This document shows, one piece after another, positions 1 to 9,041 of a DNA stretch of 64,000 nt. The notes under the pieces were generated by a model. The model was not told the DNA's origin and made no database searches. It saw only the letters and a list, made by a program, of their open reading frames with translations. A program made the translations under genes and the position numbers. The stretch is from Methanobacterium_C sp963845285 (GTDB lineage: Archaea; Methanobacteriota; Methanobacteria; Methanobacteriales; Methanobacteriaceae). Numbering within the stretch: position 1 is the first letter of the stretch; every line of letters begins with the position of its first letter. The stretch spans positions 1 to 64,000 of the forward strand of contig CAWJRO010000015.1 in the NCBI GenBank assembly GCA_963845285.1, read 5' to 3'.

Positions 1-714
1 TGCTTCAACACCATAAACACTCATTGGGAAGGATTCAATGAAATCTTTTCTCACAGCACCGCCACCGCATCCGATAGCTGGAACTTCAAGACCCTCTTTT
101 TGGAGTGCTTCGACAACTTTAGGGAAAACTGTCATGGTGGTTGTCATAAGAGCTGTTCCAGTCACGAATATTGGGTTGTACTCTTTCACAGCTTTCACAA
201 CGTCTACTGTAGGTACATCTCTTCCCATATCTATTGCTTCGTATCCGCTGGCCCTTAAGAACATGACAACAAGGTTTTTACCTATATCATGTGGATCTCC
301 TTCAGCTACAAAAGAGACAACTGTTGCTTTGCTTTCGCTTTTGTGTCCTAAAACTTTTTCACACTCTTTAACCCCTTCCATCATCCCGTCTCCAGCCAGC
401 ATAAGATCTGGCAAGAAGTAGAATCCTTTTGTGTAAAGCAGGCTAACGGCATCTATTCCTTTCATTAAACCCTTGTTGATTATATCTATTGGAGATGTAC
501 CATCCGCTAATGCTTTTTTAACGTTGGTGAGTGATGCATCCCTATCTTCATAGAGCACTGCAAGTGCTATGGCCCTGTAAGGTTCATCTGTTGGGATAAT
601 ATTTACTACATCTGGGTCCTCTTCGGGTTTTATTGCAGGTCCTTCTATTTCTACATTGTATCGCACTGCTACAAAGGTTTGATCTATTTTATTTTCTAAT
701 TCTTCATAACTCAT
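1..714 (-). CDS. mtaC: Methanol corrinoid protein MtaC (partial, C-terminus outside window)
   Basis: Corrinoid carrier of the methanol:coenzyme M methyltransferase system; it receives the methyl group from MtaB and passes it to MtaA in the cytoplasm. The visible 238 residues begin MSYEELENKI at an ATG at 714 with a GGAGGT-type site just upstream. They contain an N-terminal helical cap region followed by a B12-binding Rossmann domain with the motif EGDPHDIGKN, matching the D-x-H-x-x-G signature in which His is the lower cobalt ligand, and a later GCGGGAV glycine stretch. The gene follows mtaB by only 12 nt on the same strand, so the two are almost certainly cotranscribed. The C-terminus lies left of the window. 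Identification is firm because of the motif plus the MtaB neighbour. Confidence 0.95.
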   Translation of the reverse strand, partial: MSYEELENKIDQTFVAVRYNVEIEGPAIKPEEDPDVVNIIPTDEPYRAIALAVLYEDRDASLTNVKKALADGTSPIDIINKGLMKGIDAVSLLYTKGFYFLPDLMLAGDGMMEGVKECEKVLGHKSESKATVVSFVAEGDPHDIGKNLVVMFLRASGYEAIDMGRDVPTVDVVKAVKEYNPIFVTGTALMTTTMTVFPKVVEALQKEGLEVPAIGCGGGAVRKDFIESFPMSVYGVEA

Positions 715-726
715 CTTTTGCACCTC

Positions 727-2112
727 CTATAGTCCATAGCTTTTTGGGTCAAATTCAGCTACTTTCCTTGAGTACTTCCTCAGGCATTCATCAATAAACT
801 GATCAGATTCTGTAGGCAGTCCTTCAAATATTTTAAGAGCGCTGTCAAGTGAGTCTCTTTCGAATCGGGTGAGATACATTTTTTTATCGTCAACTGCTTC
901 GTTTATTATTGCTCCAGCTTCAAGAGCAGCTGCCTTAGCTCGAAGGTATGGATCGTTACCGTACCTTACTATTGCTTCTCCTATCCTGTGGGCATTATCG
1001 TAAGCCAGTATCAGTGCTTGAGGGTCCCTGTATTTGTCTGTGAGAGTGTAAAGATCCCTTAAGGTTTTTTCCTGTCCCGTTTGAATAGCTGTGTTCATGA
1101 GTGCTGCTTCGTACCCTGTTGCCTGTAACCATACTTCAGGGGTGGTACCTCCCATTTCTTGTCGGTGGTAAACTGATTCGTTACTCCATACATCTGTAAC
1201 AGCAGCGATCAGGTTGCCCATCAAATCAGAGTGGGCACAAACTGCATTTTTACCCTCAGTGGCTATTGGAACTCCACTTATTGCTTTGATTATTGGGTTT
1301 TCATATCCACAGTCTTTTAGAGGCCCTATAGCGCCGCATTCTACTGCTACCAAACTTCTAGCTGCCCCTATGGCTCTTGTAAGTGCTGCTATTGTGTGTG
1401 AGCAATCTTTATCCATTAATCCTCCTGCAAGGAACATTGCTGTGTTGGATTGAGAACAGTCAGTATCACCAGCAGGTCTGCAGTCGTATTTTTTACATAC
1501 ATTCACTATCCTTTTCCACATGTACTCCATATCTATGCTTCCAAGAACTCCTATACCAAAGAGTATGGCCTTTGGGTCACCCCTTGCTATACCATAGTCA
1601 GATACAGATTTTCCACCTGTAGTTTCTATAGCAACACATGATGCTCCATTGGCAGCACTGGCTTCTATGGATTCCAGGACTTTGTTGTCATAGTCAGATT
1701 CCCTTAATCCAGGGGCTCTTTCTTCAACCCTTATATCAGCAGGGGTTGCCATGAGTGCTACCTTGATATCATATTCATCATGGCATTTTTCCAGGGTTTC
1801 CGCCTGAATTTGTGTACATTCTGCTGTCCAGTCAGGATTGTTTGTTTGCTGGAATATATGTTCCTGTTCTAACATAAAGGCCGGTAATCCTACAGCTACC
1901 GCCTTTTCACAGGCACTTTGAGCTATGTTTCTGCACTCCGATACCATTTTTTCTTTTGAATCTTCGGAGCCTTCTACAGGAGCTACTTTTATTTCTGGCA
2001 CGACGTACCCAGCACCAAACTGTGTATTCCAACGTTGGCTCACTGGGAATTTAGCATGGCCAAAAACCATTTCATCCGGGGTTTTATATATCATTCTCGT
2101 AAATCTTTTCAT
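727..2112 (-). CDS. mtaB: Methanol--corrinoid protein co-methyltransferase MtaB
   Basis: Zinc enzyme that activates methanol and methylates the Co(I) corrinoid of MtaC. The protein begins MKRFTRMIYKTPDEM and is 461 residues, the length I recall for Methanosarcina MtaB. Residues expected to bind zinc can be placed in VAIETTGGKS (Glu), DTDCSQSN (Cys) and AVECGAIGP (Cys). A GTG four codons upstream keeps the frame open, but the GGTGATC ribosome site lies immediately before the ATG at 2112, so that start is chosen. It is the first gene of the mtaB-mtaC operon. Upstream it carries a 17-nt motif shared with mtaA (2164-2180). Confidence 0.96.
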   Translation of the reverse strand: MKRFTRMIYKTPDEMVFGHAKFPVSQRWNTQFGAGYVVPEIKVAPVEGSEDSKEKMVSECRNIAQSACEKAVAVGLPAFMLEQEHIFQQTNNPDWTAECTQIQAETLEKCHDEYDIKVALMATPADIRVEERAPGLRESDYDNKVLESIEASAANGASCVAIETTGGKSVSDYGIARGDPKAILFGIGVLGSIDMEYMWKRIVNVCKKYDCRPAGDTDCSQSNTAMFLAGGLMDKDCSHTIAALTRAIGAARSLVAVECGAIGPLKDCGYENPIIKAISGVPIATEGKNAVCAHSDLMGNLIAAVTDVWSNESVYHRQEMGGTTPEVWLQATGYEAALMNTAIQTGQEKTLRDLYTLTDKYRDPQALILAYDNAHRIGEAIVRYGNDPYLRAKAAALEAGAIINEAVDDKKMYLTRFERDSLDSALKIFEGLPTESDQFIDECLRKYSRKVAEFDPKSYGL

Positions 2113-2163
2113 ATAGATCACCACTATAGATATATTAAATAAACTATGTAACTTAATTCATGT

Positions 2164-2180
2164 TTAAATCTTTCGGAATT
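2164..2180 (-). promoter_or_regulatory. Putative mtaB promoter/operator motif shared with mtaA
   Basis: Reading toward mtaB, the sequence is AATTCCGAAAGATTTAA, about 52-68 nt before the mtaB ATG. The same motif with two transitions (AATTTCGAAAAATTTAA) occurs at a nearly identical distance before mtaA. The CGAAA part resembles an archaeal BRE and ATTTAA a TATA-like box, so this may simply be the core promoter. A regulator site for methanol genes is the alternative. Confidence 0.55.
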
Positions 2181-2214
2181 AATTTTTGTTTAAAATTTAT
2201 TTGAATAAATCAGT

Positions 2215-2802
2215 ATGGCCGTGCCATGTGGAGATATGCAAAAAATGGTAGTTGAAGCTGCAATAAAAAAAATAAGAAACTTAAAAGGGGTTGTGGATGT
2301 TCAAGAGATTTTAGATGCCGATAGGAAAACTTTACTTAAAATTGAATCTGCTAGAAAAGATGATATAATACCTGTTGTCAACGAAGGATTGGATGAATGT
2401 CTGAAAAAAGAAATCTGTTTAGTCATGCTTAAAACTGAGGAATTTCGAAATCCTTCCAAGCCCACTGTACTCCTTGTAACAGATAAAGGAAGGATATTAG
2501 GACAAGAGTTGATTTCCCCTGAAGATAAAAAAAAATATGCTGATCATGATGATGTTTATTTTTTAAGTAACAATTTCATTGTGTTCAAACCTGATACAAT
2601 GATAAGGAGTGCGGGAAATGAAAAAGAGTTATTTCTTTTACCTTCCATACCATTTCCAGAGCTGGAAGGAATTGAGATGATTTCAGATGTTGTATCTGGC
2701 AGCCCTTCAACAATGGGAGATGCATATATCAAAAATAAATGTAATTACCCCGATGATCCACACCTTGCAACGATACTCGTGGCATTTTCAACAAAAAAAT
2801 AA
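2215..2802 (+). CDS. Unassigned cytosolic protein between mtaBC and mtaA
   Basis: I do not recognise this 195-residue protein. It has no membrane segment or signal peptide, is rich in charged residues, and has an alpha/beta look (repeated VLLVTDKGRILGQEL-type strands). It is divergent from mtaB with 102 nt between the start codons and convergent with mtaA. The first ATG (2215) has no ribosome site in front of it. A GGAG at about 2230 would fit an internal start at the ATG at 2245 (MVVEAAIKKI), so the true protein may be ten residues shorter. Its position inside the methanol locus suggests, but does not prove, a role in methanol metabolism or its control. Confidence 0.75.
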   Translation: MAVPCGDMQKMVVEAAIKKIRNLKGVVDVQEILDADRKTLLKIESARKDDIIPVVNEGLDECLKKEICLVMLKTEEFRNPSKPTVLLVTDKGRILGQELISPEDKKKYADHDDVYFLSNNFIVFKPDTMIRSAGNEKELFLLPSIPFPELEGIEMISDVVSGSPSTMGDAYIKNKCNYPDDPHLATILVAFSTKK

Positions 2803-2963
2803 CAATGAGAAAAAATTCAAATCGAGTGAAAATAAAAAATAAAATGTTAAAGTAAAAAAAATATTCTGTACCCTTTTTAATTCTTAATCTTCTTTACAGT
2901 TCAATCCCTCTTAAAGATTACCTTAAATCATCTTTTGATGATTTTATTCACAATTAAATGAGT

Positions 2964-4025
2964 TTAAATACCGTAAAACTCATTTCTTGCCTCAACCATT
3001 GCTTTAATATTTGCAATAGGAGATCTTGGAGCTAAACCACAGCTAGGAGCTAATATATCTATTCCATCTTCCAAAGCCTGTTTTACTTCTGCTTTGACTT
3101 GTTCTGGTGAACTTCTAAAGAGTGTTTGAGTCGTGGAGATGTTTCCTACGATTTTGGAAGAAGTTTCTCCTCCCATGTTCATGGTTTTTCCTCCGACTCT
3201 TATGACTTTTCCACCTTTTCCAAGATCCTGCTTTGCTGTTTTGATATCAACCTTTTCTTCTACGCTGATTCCATCGTAACCTATACTGGCCATGTCTCTT
3301 ATTATTGGTTGGGTGGATCCACATATATGGAGAACTTTTTTCGTTTTTATCACGTTTGCAAGGTCTTCCAGTCTTGGTTTAACAATAGATTTGAACTGGA
3401 GCGGGTCGATGAGTTCTGGAGCAGCTGTTGGTTCAGCAACACAAATAATATCCGGGTCTACTTCAGAAATAGCTTCTGCATAATCCATACATGCATCAAG
3501 AGAATTGTCTATGGCTGTTTCAATTTCGCTTGGCCTGAGTTTCATGTACCTTACAAGGTTCTCCACACCAAGTAAATGTCCTGCAAGGGTGAATGGACCT
3601 GTAATTCCAACAACAATAGGAAGAGTATCTCCATATTTTTCCTTCAATTTCTCCACAGCTTCCAGAACAACTGGAATACGCCCTCTGCTTAAAAAATCTG
3701 AAGGCACTTCTATATCGCTAGCACTTCTAAATGGTGTTTCAGAGATTTGAGGAGTTTGATCTTCACCACCAAGATTTACTTTACATCCCATTGCCTCTGC
3801 TTCCACAGTTAGACAGAATGGTATCCTTGCACTCTCCAACCCTGCCAATTCATAGAGTGAACTTCCGAGGGTTGCCATTTTTTCTGCGTTAGTATGTGCT
3901 TCAGGCCAGAATGCGTTAGTTTTTTCCATAGCTTCAACTATAGCTATTTGAGTAACACTGATCACTGGGGTGATATCACTTTCTTCTCCTGAAAGCACTT
4001 TTAAAACATTGTTTTTTAGATTCAT
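2964..4025 (-). CDS. mtaA: Methylcobamide:CoM methyltransferase MtaA
   Basis: Transfers the methyl group from methyl-MtaC to coenzyme M, giving methyl-CoM for methyl-coenzyme M reductase. It belongs to the UroD/MtaA zinc-enzyme family. The zinc motif H-x-C...C is visible as VLHICGSTQP and, near the C-terminus, APSCGLAPRS. The frame is open to a TTG at 4043, but the ATG at 4025 (MNLKNNVLKVLSGEE) matches family starts and gives 353 residues. It could in principle be the methylamine paralogue MtbA, but mtaBC next door argues for MtaA. It sits in its own transcription unit and shares the 17-nt upstream motif with mtaB. Confidence 0.92.
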   Translation of the reverse strand: MNLKNNVLKVLSGEESDITPVISVTQIAIVEAMEKTNAFWPEAHTNAEKMATLGSSLYELAGLESARIPFCLTVEAEAMGCKVNLGGEDQTPQISETPFRSASDIEVPSDFLSRGRIPVVLEAVEKLKEKYGDTLPIVVGITGPFTLAGHLLGVENLVRYMKLRPSEIETAIDNSLDACMDYAEAISEVDPDIICVAEPTAAPELIDPLQFKSIVKPRLEDLANVIKTKKVLHICGSTQPIIRDMASIGYDGISVEEKVDIKTAKQDLGKGGKVIRVGGKTMNMGGETSSKIVGNISTTQTLFRSSPEQVKAEVKQALEDGIDILAPSCGLAPRSPIANIKAMVEARNEFYGI

Positions 4026-4073
4026 AGGATTCACTACACTCAATCACTGATCTTATATAACTTGCTTAGATTG

Positions 4074-4090
4074 TTAAATTTTTCGAAATT
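4074..4090 (-). promoter_or_regulatory. Putative mtaA promoter/operator motif shared with mtaB
   Basis: AATTTCGAAAAATTTAA in the direction of mtaA, 50-66 nt upstream of its ATG at 4025. It matches 15 of 17 positions of the motif before mtaB. It is nearly self-complementary around TTTCGAAA, which is compatible with a dimeric regulator as well as with a BRE/TATA promoter. Confidence 0.55.
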
Positions 4091-4161
4091 TCAGTCATTC
4101 ACAAATGATTTAATTCTTTTTAAACGACAAATTATATATAGATCACAAGTTCATTCTATTT

Positions 4162-4854
4162 ATGGATATGGAAAGAAGTGACATGGGGAAATTTATCAAC
4201 CAATATCTTGAGAATAATGCTGATGAGAAATACACTTCATTTGATTATTGTTATAACTACTTTTATTCATTCTACAAAGCTAAAAAGATTGAAAAACTTG
4301 CAGATAAGGAAAATCTTCAGATTAACTGTCTTCAAATTGGGTTTTACCTTGCAAGTTCTGGTATGATGCGCGGATCTTCACAATTGCTTAGAAGAAGTGT
4401 GGGAAACTTCAAAAAATTAATAATTGCAATCTCAAGGATGGATCCCACACTCTGGGAAATTAATCTCGATAATTACAGTGAAAAAACAATAGAACTCCTT
4501 TTGGAGTGTAAAAAAAGAATAACTGATTCATTAGGGAAGAAGAATAAACCAACAGACAATATGGTAACCCTGATAATGCTGGGGGTTTTTGGAAATATTC
4601 CCCACTTTGACCAGTACTTCAAAAACAGCCTTAAAATGAAGAAAGTTACTAAAAAATCCTTGTTTAAACTTAAAGAAATTTATGAGGCGAATAAATCCTG
4701 TTTAAATTCATTTGATGTTCATACACTTGATTTTGTAACTGGAAAAGAAACTGAGATTGTTCATACAAAGGCAAAGCTTCTGGATATCTATGGATACATG
4801 GATGGTCAGCTTAAAAAGCCAGAGATCTGCATGGATTGCTGTATTGATATCTGA
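4162..4854 (+). CDS. Conserved protein of unknown function
   Basis: A 230-residue, mostly helical soluble protein. I recall a widespread uncharacterised family with a conserved phrase like the LASSGMMRGSS seen near residue 70, followed by a helical domain, but I can give no function. There is no transmembrane segment. The C-terminus has a Cys pair (MDCCIDI). It is divergent from mtaA across a 136-nt gap that contains TTATATATAG, a good archaeal TATA element for this gene at about 4132-4141. No operon partner is evident. Confidence 0.8.
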   Translation: MDMERSDMGKFINQYLENNADEKYTSFDYCYNYFYSFYKAKKIEKLADKENLQINCLQIGFYLASSGMMRGSSQLLRRSVGNFKKLIIAISRMDPTLWEINLDNYSEKTIELLLECKKRITDSLGKKNKPTDNMVTLIMLGVFGNIPHFDQYFKNSLKMKKVTKKSLFKLKEIYEANKSCLNSFDVHTLDFVTGKETEIVHTKAKLLDIYGYMDGQLKKPEICMDCCIDI

Positions 4855-5003
4855 TAAATCATATGACTGATTTTAAGTTCAATGGCCTTTAATACTTGTT
4901 TAATTGGAGAAAAATTGTTCAAAAAAGGGATAACATATTGATGTTCAAAAAATATGGATAAACATGCTAATTTAAAAAATAAAGGGGCTTGTTTTTTAGT
5001 TCA

Positions 5004-5507
5004 TCACTTTGAAGGTTTGAAAAACTCCATTATACCTGCAATTATCAACCAAAGCCCAATAAGCAATGCAAGGTAATATGGATTCCATGCATACATACCT
5101 AAAATTATGTACAGAATACCCAGAATTATTCCTAATCCCCCAGCACCCTTTGATGCTGTGCTGTTATCAGAGAACAGGGATAATATACCTGTTATTATAA
5201 GGAACAATCCACCAATGTAGATCCAAAGAGCTGCAAATATACTGAATGCAACTATTTTTCCAAATAAACCTATTCCAACAATTATTGCAAGAATACCCAT
5301 TATTAGATAGGCTATACTCCAGGTTTTACTGGAGTCCCATGTTTCAAAGCTCTGGACAAATAACCAGATACCTAAAATCATCAAGGTAAATCCTGCAAGC
5401 ACGCTAACAGTAAAAATACTGATTAACGGGAAAGCCATAATTATCAAACCAAGGAATATTGCAAAAATACCCAACAATACATTCTTTCCTTCTGCCACTT
5501 CAATCAT
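5004..5507 (-). CDS. DUF308/HdeD-type integral membrane protein
   Basis: 167 residues that are almost entirely hydrophobic, with about six transmembrane helices arranged as repeated pairs rich in Gly and Ile (LGIFAIFLGLIIM, LMILGIWLFVQSF, LIMGILAIIVGIGL and so on). This is the pattern of the DUF308/HdeD family, linked to acid resistance in enterobacteria; the archaeal role is unknown. The run GGGGGG directly abuts the first ATG, which is too close for a ribosome site, so a GTG at 5498 may be the real start. It ends in a short basic tail. It is a single-gene unit. Confidence 0.8.
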   Translation of the reverse strand: MIEVAEGKNVLLGIFAIFLGLIIMAFPLISIFTVSVLAGFTLMILGIWLFVQSFETWDSSKTWSIAYLIMGILAIIVGIGLFGKIVAFSIFAALWIYIGGLFLIITGILSLFSDNSTASKGAGGLGIILGILYIILGMYAWNPYYLALLIGLWLIIAGIMEFFKPSK

Positions 5508-5785
5508 CCCCCCAATATTTCAGTTTAAACAAGCCCATAATACTACTGTTATTATTAATTATTATATAAATAATTTATTAAATGTTCTTAACAATTAAAG
5601 GTTCAATTTGAAACTAATTTGGAACGAAACTAATTTATATCCATTCTTTTAGTTTCCATTGTTCTTACCATTTCCCTAGTTCTATTTCCATACAAAGTAT
5701 TTATTATGTATAAAATGAATTTAATTTAATGAATTGTGAATCCAACAAAATTGTATATAATGTTAATATTAATGTAGGTCCTTCC

Positions 5786-6361
5786 ATGAGAACAGCATAT
5801 CTATTGGTATTTAACGGTTTATCTGATTGGGAGCCCGGCTTAACAGTGGCTGAAATCAACAAATCACGAGCTTATTCTGTAAAAACAGTTGGTTTCAACA
5901 AAGATACCATAGTGACCATGGGCGGGGTTTCTATAATTCCAGATTGCACCATTGATGAAATTAATTACAATCATGCTGCTATTATCATTTTACCCGGTGA
6001 AGAAATGTGTGAAAATGATCCAGTGACTGATCTGGTTCCTGTGGTTGAAAAATTCATAAAGAAAAATATACCTGTTGCAGCCATCTGTGGAACGACTGTT
6101 TTTTTAGCTCGGCATGGATTTCTTGAAGGCATCAAACACACCAGTAATGGGAAAGCATACCTTCAGAACTTAGTAGGAAAATATAAAGGTAATGATTTGT
6201 ATGTTAACAAGCCTTCTGTTTCTGATAATGGGATAATTACCGCCAATGGAATTGCTTCTGTGGAATTTGCCCGAGATGTGCTTGGGAAACTTGGCGTTTA
6301 TGATAAGGATACCTTAAACGTGTGGTATGATTTTTTTAAAAATCCACAGTTGGATGAATAA
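5786..6361 (+). CDS. DJ-1/PfpI-family protein (class I glutamine amidotransferase-like)
   Basis: Begins MRTAYLLVFNGLSDWEPGL, the usual first strand and elbow of the DJ-1/PfpI fold, and has the nucleophile elbow AAICGTTVF with Cys at residue 101. The 191-residue length is normal for the family. An in-frame ATG at 5729 would add 19 residues with no homology-like content and no ribosome site, so the later ATG is preferred. Family members act as proteases, chaperones, glyoxalases or deglycases; which applies here cannot be told from sequence. There is no gene on this strand immediately downstream; relics of mobile DNA follow. Confidence 0.85.
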   Translation: MRTAYLLVFNGLSDWEPGLTVAEINKSRAYSVKTVGFNKDTIVTMGGVSIIPDCTIDEINYNHAAIIILPGEEMCENDPVTDLVPVVEKFIKKNIPVAAICGTTVFLARHGFLEGIKHTSNGKAYLQNLVGKYKGNDLYVNKPSVSDNGIITANGIASVEFARDVLGKLGVYDKDTLNVWYDFFKNPQLDE

Positions 6362-6485
6362 ACACTTTTACTACACATCTAAACCCCATTTTCTCCTGAA
6401 CTGTAGCTTTTGTTCAACATTCATCCAATAACTACCATCGCAATATAGTTTATAGGGTCTTAGTTTTTTAGGTTTCTGAGAGCTT

Positions 6486-6757
6486 TTATAGGGCTGTTTT
6501 TGAATTGTAGCCCAGTGTTGTGATGAGCCCTGCTAAAAATGCAGTTAGAATAATGGTTCTTTCGGTGGATTCTGGTGTATATTTATGTAATTTTTTCAGG
6601 CCTAATCTTGATTTGCATAATTTGAAAAAATCTTCGATTTTATCACGTATTGGTTTGTAATCATTCCAATTCTCTATTTTTTTTGGATAATATCTTTTTT
6701 AATATGTTGTATACTCTTTTAGCTTTGGTTTCATTCTTTTTAGCTTTAAATACTTGC
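6486..6757 (-). pseudogene. C-terminal remnant of a DDE-type transposase
   Basis: On the minus strand, bases about 6486-6680 translate to a recognisable transposase tail (NWNDYKPIRDKIEDFFKLCK, followed by a segment like TILTAFLAGLITTLGYNSKTAL). The preceding part (FKAKKNETKAKRVYNILKKI) is in another frame, so there is at least one frameshift. TAA has replaced what was probably a CAA after TAL. No N-terminal or catalytic region remains and no terminal repeat is visible. It abuts the gshAB relic, so it probably marks an old insertion. Confidence 0.7.
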
Positions 6758-6758
6758 A

Positions 6759-7170
6759 GATGATAGATTAAGAAGTAATGGGCATTTGACTCCCCTGGAA
6801 AAAATCAACATAGGCATTGTTGAAAAGAACTATCTGGCTTCTCAAAAGAAAGGCATATCTTATGTTCCACAAATGGTGAGATCGTATATCTCAGGGAAAA
6901 ATCCAATATCAGTACAGGTGGTGATAACATTGATTGTACAGATGAGATATTAAATCAGTACAAGATCATTGCTGTAAAATCTGCAAGATAGTAAATACAA
7001 AAATCTGTGGGATAGATATGATCATACAGAATGTAAAAGTCAAACCAAATAAAAAAAATCACAATATCATCGAACTGAATCTCAATCCAGTACTGTATGC
7101 ACATGATTTTCCATATAAAGGTCAAAACAGACATGTTGAAAATAATGTACTTGATTTATTAGGATTCTAA
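6759..7170 (+). pseudogene. Decayed GshAB-type ATP-grasp ligase (3' part)
   Basis: Three reading-frame segments together give a typical C-terminal ATP-grasp domain of the bifunctional glutathione synthetase/cyanophycin-synthetase type: HLTPLEKINIGIVEKNYLAS (6783-6860), then NGEIVYLREKSNISTGGDNI continuing to a stop at 6991, then KICGIDMIIQNVKVKP with ELNLNPVLYAHDFPYKG and a stop at 7170. Between the second and third segments the frame changes and bases are missing. The N-terminal ligase domain is absent. It lies head-to-tail with a transposase remnant, so the gene was probably broken by insertion and deletion. Family assignment is from remembered motifs; a protein search would settle it. Confidence 0.7.
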
Positions 7171-7936
7171 GATCAATGATGCTCTTTATAAAAAAGTGAA
7201 AATTGATGTCCAATAGAATTATAAATCGTTTAAAACATTTTTAATTTTCTTTATTTTAGAGACAAGAATTGTATAATTTTTAAACTTGCATCAAATACTT
7301 AAAAATAGGCAGTTACATGTATAGTAGACAATCTATTTACCTTGATTTCTACTATTTTTAAAAATTACTTTTTTTGGAAGTTTGATAGTTTAACCAATTT
7401 AAAAAAATTCTCTTGAAAAAAATTGTAATTCCAAATTTGTAATTCCAAACTTTGTTATATCCAGAGATCTGCTGCTTTATGCTAAAAATATTTTTAAGTT
7501 TTTAATTTACTTCGTTATAGTTCAGTTTAACGAACTAAATTTATAATAAATTTTGATTTAAAAATTGGCATAAAAGAGTATTTTTGCTCATTTAATCTCC
7601 CTAACTGTTATATAAACTAAAAAGATGATATAATCTATTTAAATCAAATTTTAAGTTTAATATAAGCTCAAACATGTATCTTTTTGTATACCTTCTAAAT
7701 AGTAGTAATACTCCTGTTTTTTTATAGTTTTTCATGCAAGAATATAAAAATAATGACAAAACAAGTCAAATATGCCATGTAAGCATCCAAAAAAATTTCA
7801 TACTTCGAATCTAGGAATGAATAATTTTCAGAGTATGAAGATTATGAACTCCACAAAAGAGAATCTAAATTAAACAAATATTACATTTCGTTGGAAAGTG
7901 TTTTTATTTTACAAGTTTGATTTCCATTTCAATCAA
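7171..7936. other. AT-rich intergenic stretch, no gene seen
   Basis: About 770 nt of very AT-rich DNA following the gshAB relic and leading to the convergent PRC-barrel gene. I see no open frame with a ribosome site and no strong repeat. A short repeated phrase (TGTAATTCCAAA / TTGTAATTCCAAACTTTG) occurs near 7425-7452. Confidence 0.5.
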
Positions 7937-8176
7937 CTATATTTTGTTAATTCCAGTTTTAAGCAGTACTTTATCCCCAATTATTTTAACCATACCATAA
8001 GAAACTACAGTTTCACCTTTAGACCTTCCGAAACTAGCAAAGAATCCCCCTTCTCCAACTATGAACGACTCCATTATTTGGGTTTCAAAGTCTACTTCCA
8101 CATCCTTAACTTTACCAATTACAATACCCAAGCTATTCACAACTTCTTTTCCTATAATCTCTTCTTTTATCCTCAT
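7937..8176 (-). CDS. PRC-barrel domain protein
   Basis: 79 residues consisting of a single PRC-barrel: GKEVVNSLGIVIGKVKDVEVDF is followed by an acidic and glycine-rich second half and a final strand ending KVLLKTGINKI. Stand-alone PRC-barrel proteins are common in Methanobacteria and are thought to bind RNA or partner proteins; some relatives sit in ribosome maturation or cell-division factors. The ATG at 8176 is preceded by a GGGTGATACC ribosome site. It is a single gene. Function in this organism is not known. Confidence 0.85.
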   Translation of the reverse strand: MRIKEEIIGKEVVNSLGIVIGKVKDVEVDFETQIMESFIVGEGGFFASFGRSKGETVVSYGMVKIIGDKVLLKTGINKI

Positions 8177-8503
8177 GGTATCACCCGTTATAATTCAACC
8201 AATCCTAAAAATTACAATATTATTTATGTTTACTATAATATTAGTAAACTTTTAAAAAAACAAAGGATGAAATTCTTCTCGGAATAATCCAAAGGAATCC
8301 TATATATTATATATTTTTCTTTAACAACCAGTTAGTTTATCAATAAAAACCCTGTTTAAATAGAGGCAATCCTCTTGAAAATTTAAAAAAACATAATTAT
8401 ATCCATCAAAAAATCAATATATTAATTAACATAATAAATGATATTAATTAACATAAGGGATGAAATTGTTGTAGAAGATTAAAAATAAGGAGGGGGTGAA
8501 AAA
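8177..8503. other. Intergenic, promoter region of the small membrane protein
   Basis: AT-rich, between divergent genes. Contains TATATATTATATATT near 8301-8315 and a repeated ATTAATTAACATAA near 8430-8456, possible promoter elements. No open frame. Confidence 0.4.
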
Positions 8504-8662
8504 ATGGTAGAAACTAATCAAGCGACTGGTGGATCGATGGTGGGGATTGCTATTATTTTCTTAATTATTTTCCTATTATTCCCAGCTTTCGCAATTTGGC
8601 TACTTTGGATCGCATTATTAGTGATGATAATTGGTGGAATTGTTAACATTTTGAGTTCATAA
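8504..8662 (+). CDS. Small single-span membrane protein (52 aa)
   Basis: ATG at 8504 preceded by an excellent ribosome site AGGAGGGGGTGA (8488-8499). The 52 residues are a short polar N-terminus (MVETNQATGG) followed by two closely spaced hydrophobic stretches (VGIAIIFLIIFLLFPAFAIW and LLWIALLVMIIGGIV). The strong ribosome site and typical composition make this a real small gene. It resembles another small membrane gene at 27631-27780 in layout. No function can be assigned. Confidence 0.75.
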   Translation: MVETNQATGGSMVGIAIIFLIIFLLFPAFAIWLLWIALLVMIIGGIVNILSS

Positions 8663-9041
8663 TTCTAGTTATCTAAATTGGAATATATGAAACTCATAAA
8701 TCTTTTTTTATTCCTATTGGAGGATAATTATTGGTTTTTATGTTAGGATGGTCCTGAAAATATTAAAAATTAGTTAATATACTTATTTAGGTTAAAAAAG
8801 TTGGAATAATTTACAGATTAATTTTTTTGTTTTTTCATTTTCATAGGATAAATGATCCTGTTCATGAGTTTTGGTAAGTTTAATCCATTAGTTCCATCTG
8901 TCTTATTTCATTTGCTGAATATGGTTAAAAAATTTTATTGCCTATATTTTGAAGTTATCTGCCATTTAATGGGTGAGATTAGATATGTTAACATGTCAAG
9001 AGGATTGGTTATTAATGGTACTTCAATGTTAACAAAAAACC
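8663..9041. other. Intergenic region upstream of the arsR-type gene
   Basis: AT-rich. An open frame of 83 codons at 8852-9103 has no ribosome site and atypical composition, so it is not called. No repeats were noticed. Confidence 0.4.

Noticed and set aside
38..421. 127-codon plus-strand ORF
   Set aside because: Antisense to mtaC; low-complexity composition typical of a shadow frame.
1214..1641. Plus-strand ORFs opposite mtaB
   Set aside because: Antisense to a conserved enzyme; no coding support.
7898..8287. 129-codon plus-strand ORF
   Set aside because: Antisense to the PRC-barrel gene, which has clear family motifs and a ribosome site.
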